Positions 63,876 through 64,000 of a DNA stretch of 64,000 bases are shown here, piece after piece. The stretch is from contig CAWALU010000016.1 of assembly GCA_963782985.1 (NCBI GenBank), positions 1 through 64,000 on the forward strand, given 5' to 3'. A program made the translations under genes and the position numbers. Under the pieces are notes generated by a model. It was not told the DNA's origin and made no database searches. It worked only from the letters and a program-made list of their open reading frames with translations. Within the stretch, counting starts at the first letter, position 1; the number at the start of each line of letters is the position of its first letter. The stretch is from CAVSWT01 sp963782985. GTDB taxonomy: Bacteria > Bacteroidota > Ignavibacteria > Ignavibacteriales > Ignavibacteriaceae.

Positions 63876-64000
63876 ATGAAATTTAAATTATCAAACGAGC
63901 CGTTAGCGATGTTCAGTTATTCTTCATTAACTGATATTGTTATGCTGCTGCTGGTGTTTTTTTTATTGACTTCGCAATTTGTAATACAAACCGGAGTAAA
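63876..64000 (+). CDS. ExbD/TolR-family protein, 5' end
   Basis: About 41 codons are present before the window ends. The N-terminus has a short cytosolic part and the typical ExbD/TolR helix: LTDIVMLLLVFFLLTSQFVI with the conserved Asp of the proton path (D in SLTDIVM). It starts eight bases after the TolQ/ExbB homologue. The periplasmic domain lies beyond the window. Confidence 0.88.
   Translation, partial: MKFKLSNEPLAMFSYSSLTDIVMLLLVFFLLTSQFVIQTGV

Noticed and set aside
1..64000. CRISPR arrays, prophage, transposases, rRNA operons
   Set aside because: No regularly spaced direct repeats, no phage structural or integrase genes, no transposase motifs and no rRNA signature were seen on reading both strands.

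Overview
The window looks like a chromosomal segment of an AT-rich Gram-negative bacterium of the Ignavibacteria (Bacteroidota/Chlorobi side). The evidence is inference from several signs: three secreted proteins end in a type IX secretion (T9SS) sorting domain preceded by the QNYPNPFNP signature, there are two large TonB-dependent receptors, a Bacteroidota-like promoter (TTG...TAnnTTTG), an HU-TM-SPOR protein, and a biopterin-type gene group like that known from Chlorobi. No phage, integrase, transposase or CRISPR array is visible. The window is mostly core metabolism and envelope genes, with a sprinkling of small palindromic repeats.

Layout. 1-7008 (minus): a central-carbon cluster of an isocitrate/isopropylmalate-type dehydrogenase, an HD-fold protein with a degenerate HD doublet, a (homo)aconitase-type hydratase, a secreted T9SS protein, an MmgE/PrpD protein and the start of a citrate-lyase acyl-carrier-like protein that runs off the window. 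7223-16782: a hybrid histidine kinase with a full phosphorelay, a solitary beta-class DNA methyltransferase, the SRP RNA, SixA, a NhaC antiporter with an extra secreted domain, a NYN protein, a cupin and an L,D-transpeptidase. 16788-25268: uvrC, glgC, an M1 peptidase, lpxH, a class A PBP, a broken tRNA-Leu(UAA) carrying a palindrome, and an intact tRNA-Leu(CAG). 25629-36996: two TonB receptors, a T9SS protein, frameshifted prfC, a HIT protein, an NtrC-type regulator and tonB. 37471-49433: a frameshifted T9SS protein, then a long minus-strand run (ABC exporter, PrsW-like protease, a DUF2064-like protein, nadD, epimerase, meaB, acyl-CoA dehydrogenase, acyl-CoA carboxylase beta). 49754-53373: a peroxiredoxin that has lost its catalytic core, rhodanese, bcp, and a PTPS-folE-SDR-SDR group that could make tetrahydrobiopterin. 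53458-55812: two Spy/CpxP-like periplasmic proteins flanking an ECF sigma and a putative anti-sigma. 55907-64000: tRNA-Leu(GAG), a TPR protein, and an envelope cluster of a 26-residue membrane peptide, a 990-residue TPR protein, a beta-barrel-like protein, an HU-TM-SPOR protein, a TolQ/ExbB homologue and the start of a TolR/ExbD homologue.

Two themes deserve attention. First, at least seven single-base indels, most of them in short homopolymers, break five genes (aconitase, prfC, a T9SS protein, a Spy-like protein, the ECF sigma). In each case the protein continues in another frame, so uncorrected sequencing error is the leading explanation. Second, small palindromes of several families sit in intergenic gaps, inside a decayed tRNA gene and, in frame, inside the linker of the NtrC-type regulator. 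This suggests an active or formerly active REP-like element population. The most interesting candidate systems are the 57-64 kb envelope cluster, the sigma/anti-sigma/Spy-like module and the citrate cluster with its altered HD protein.
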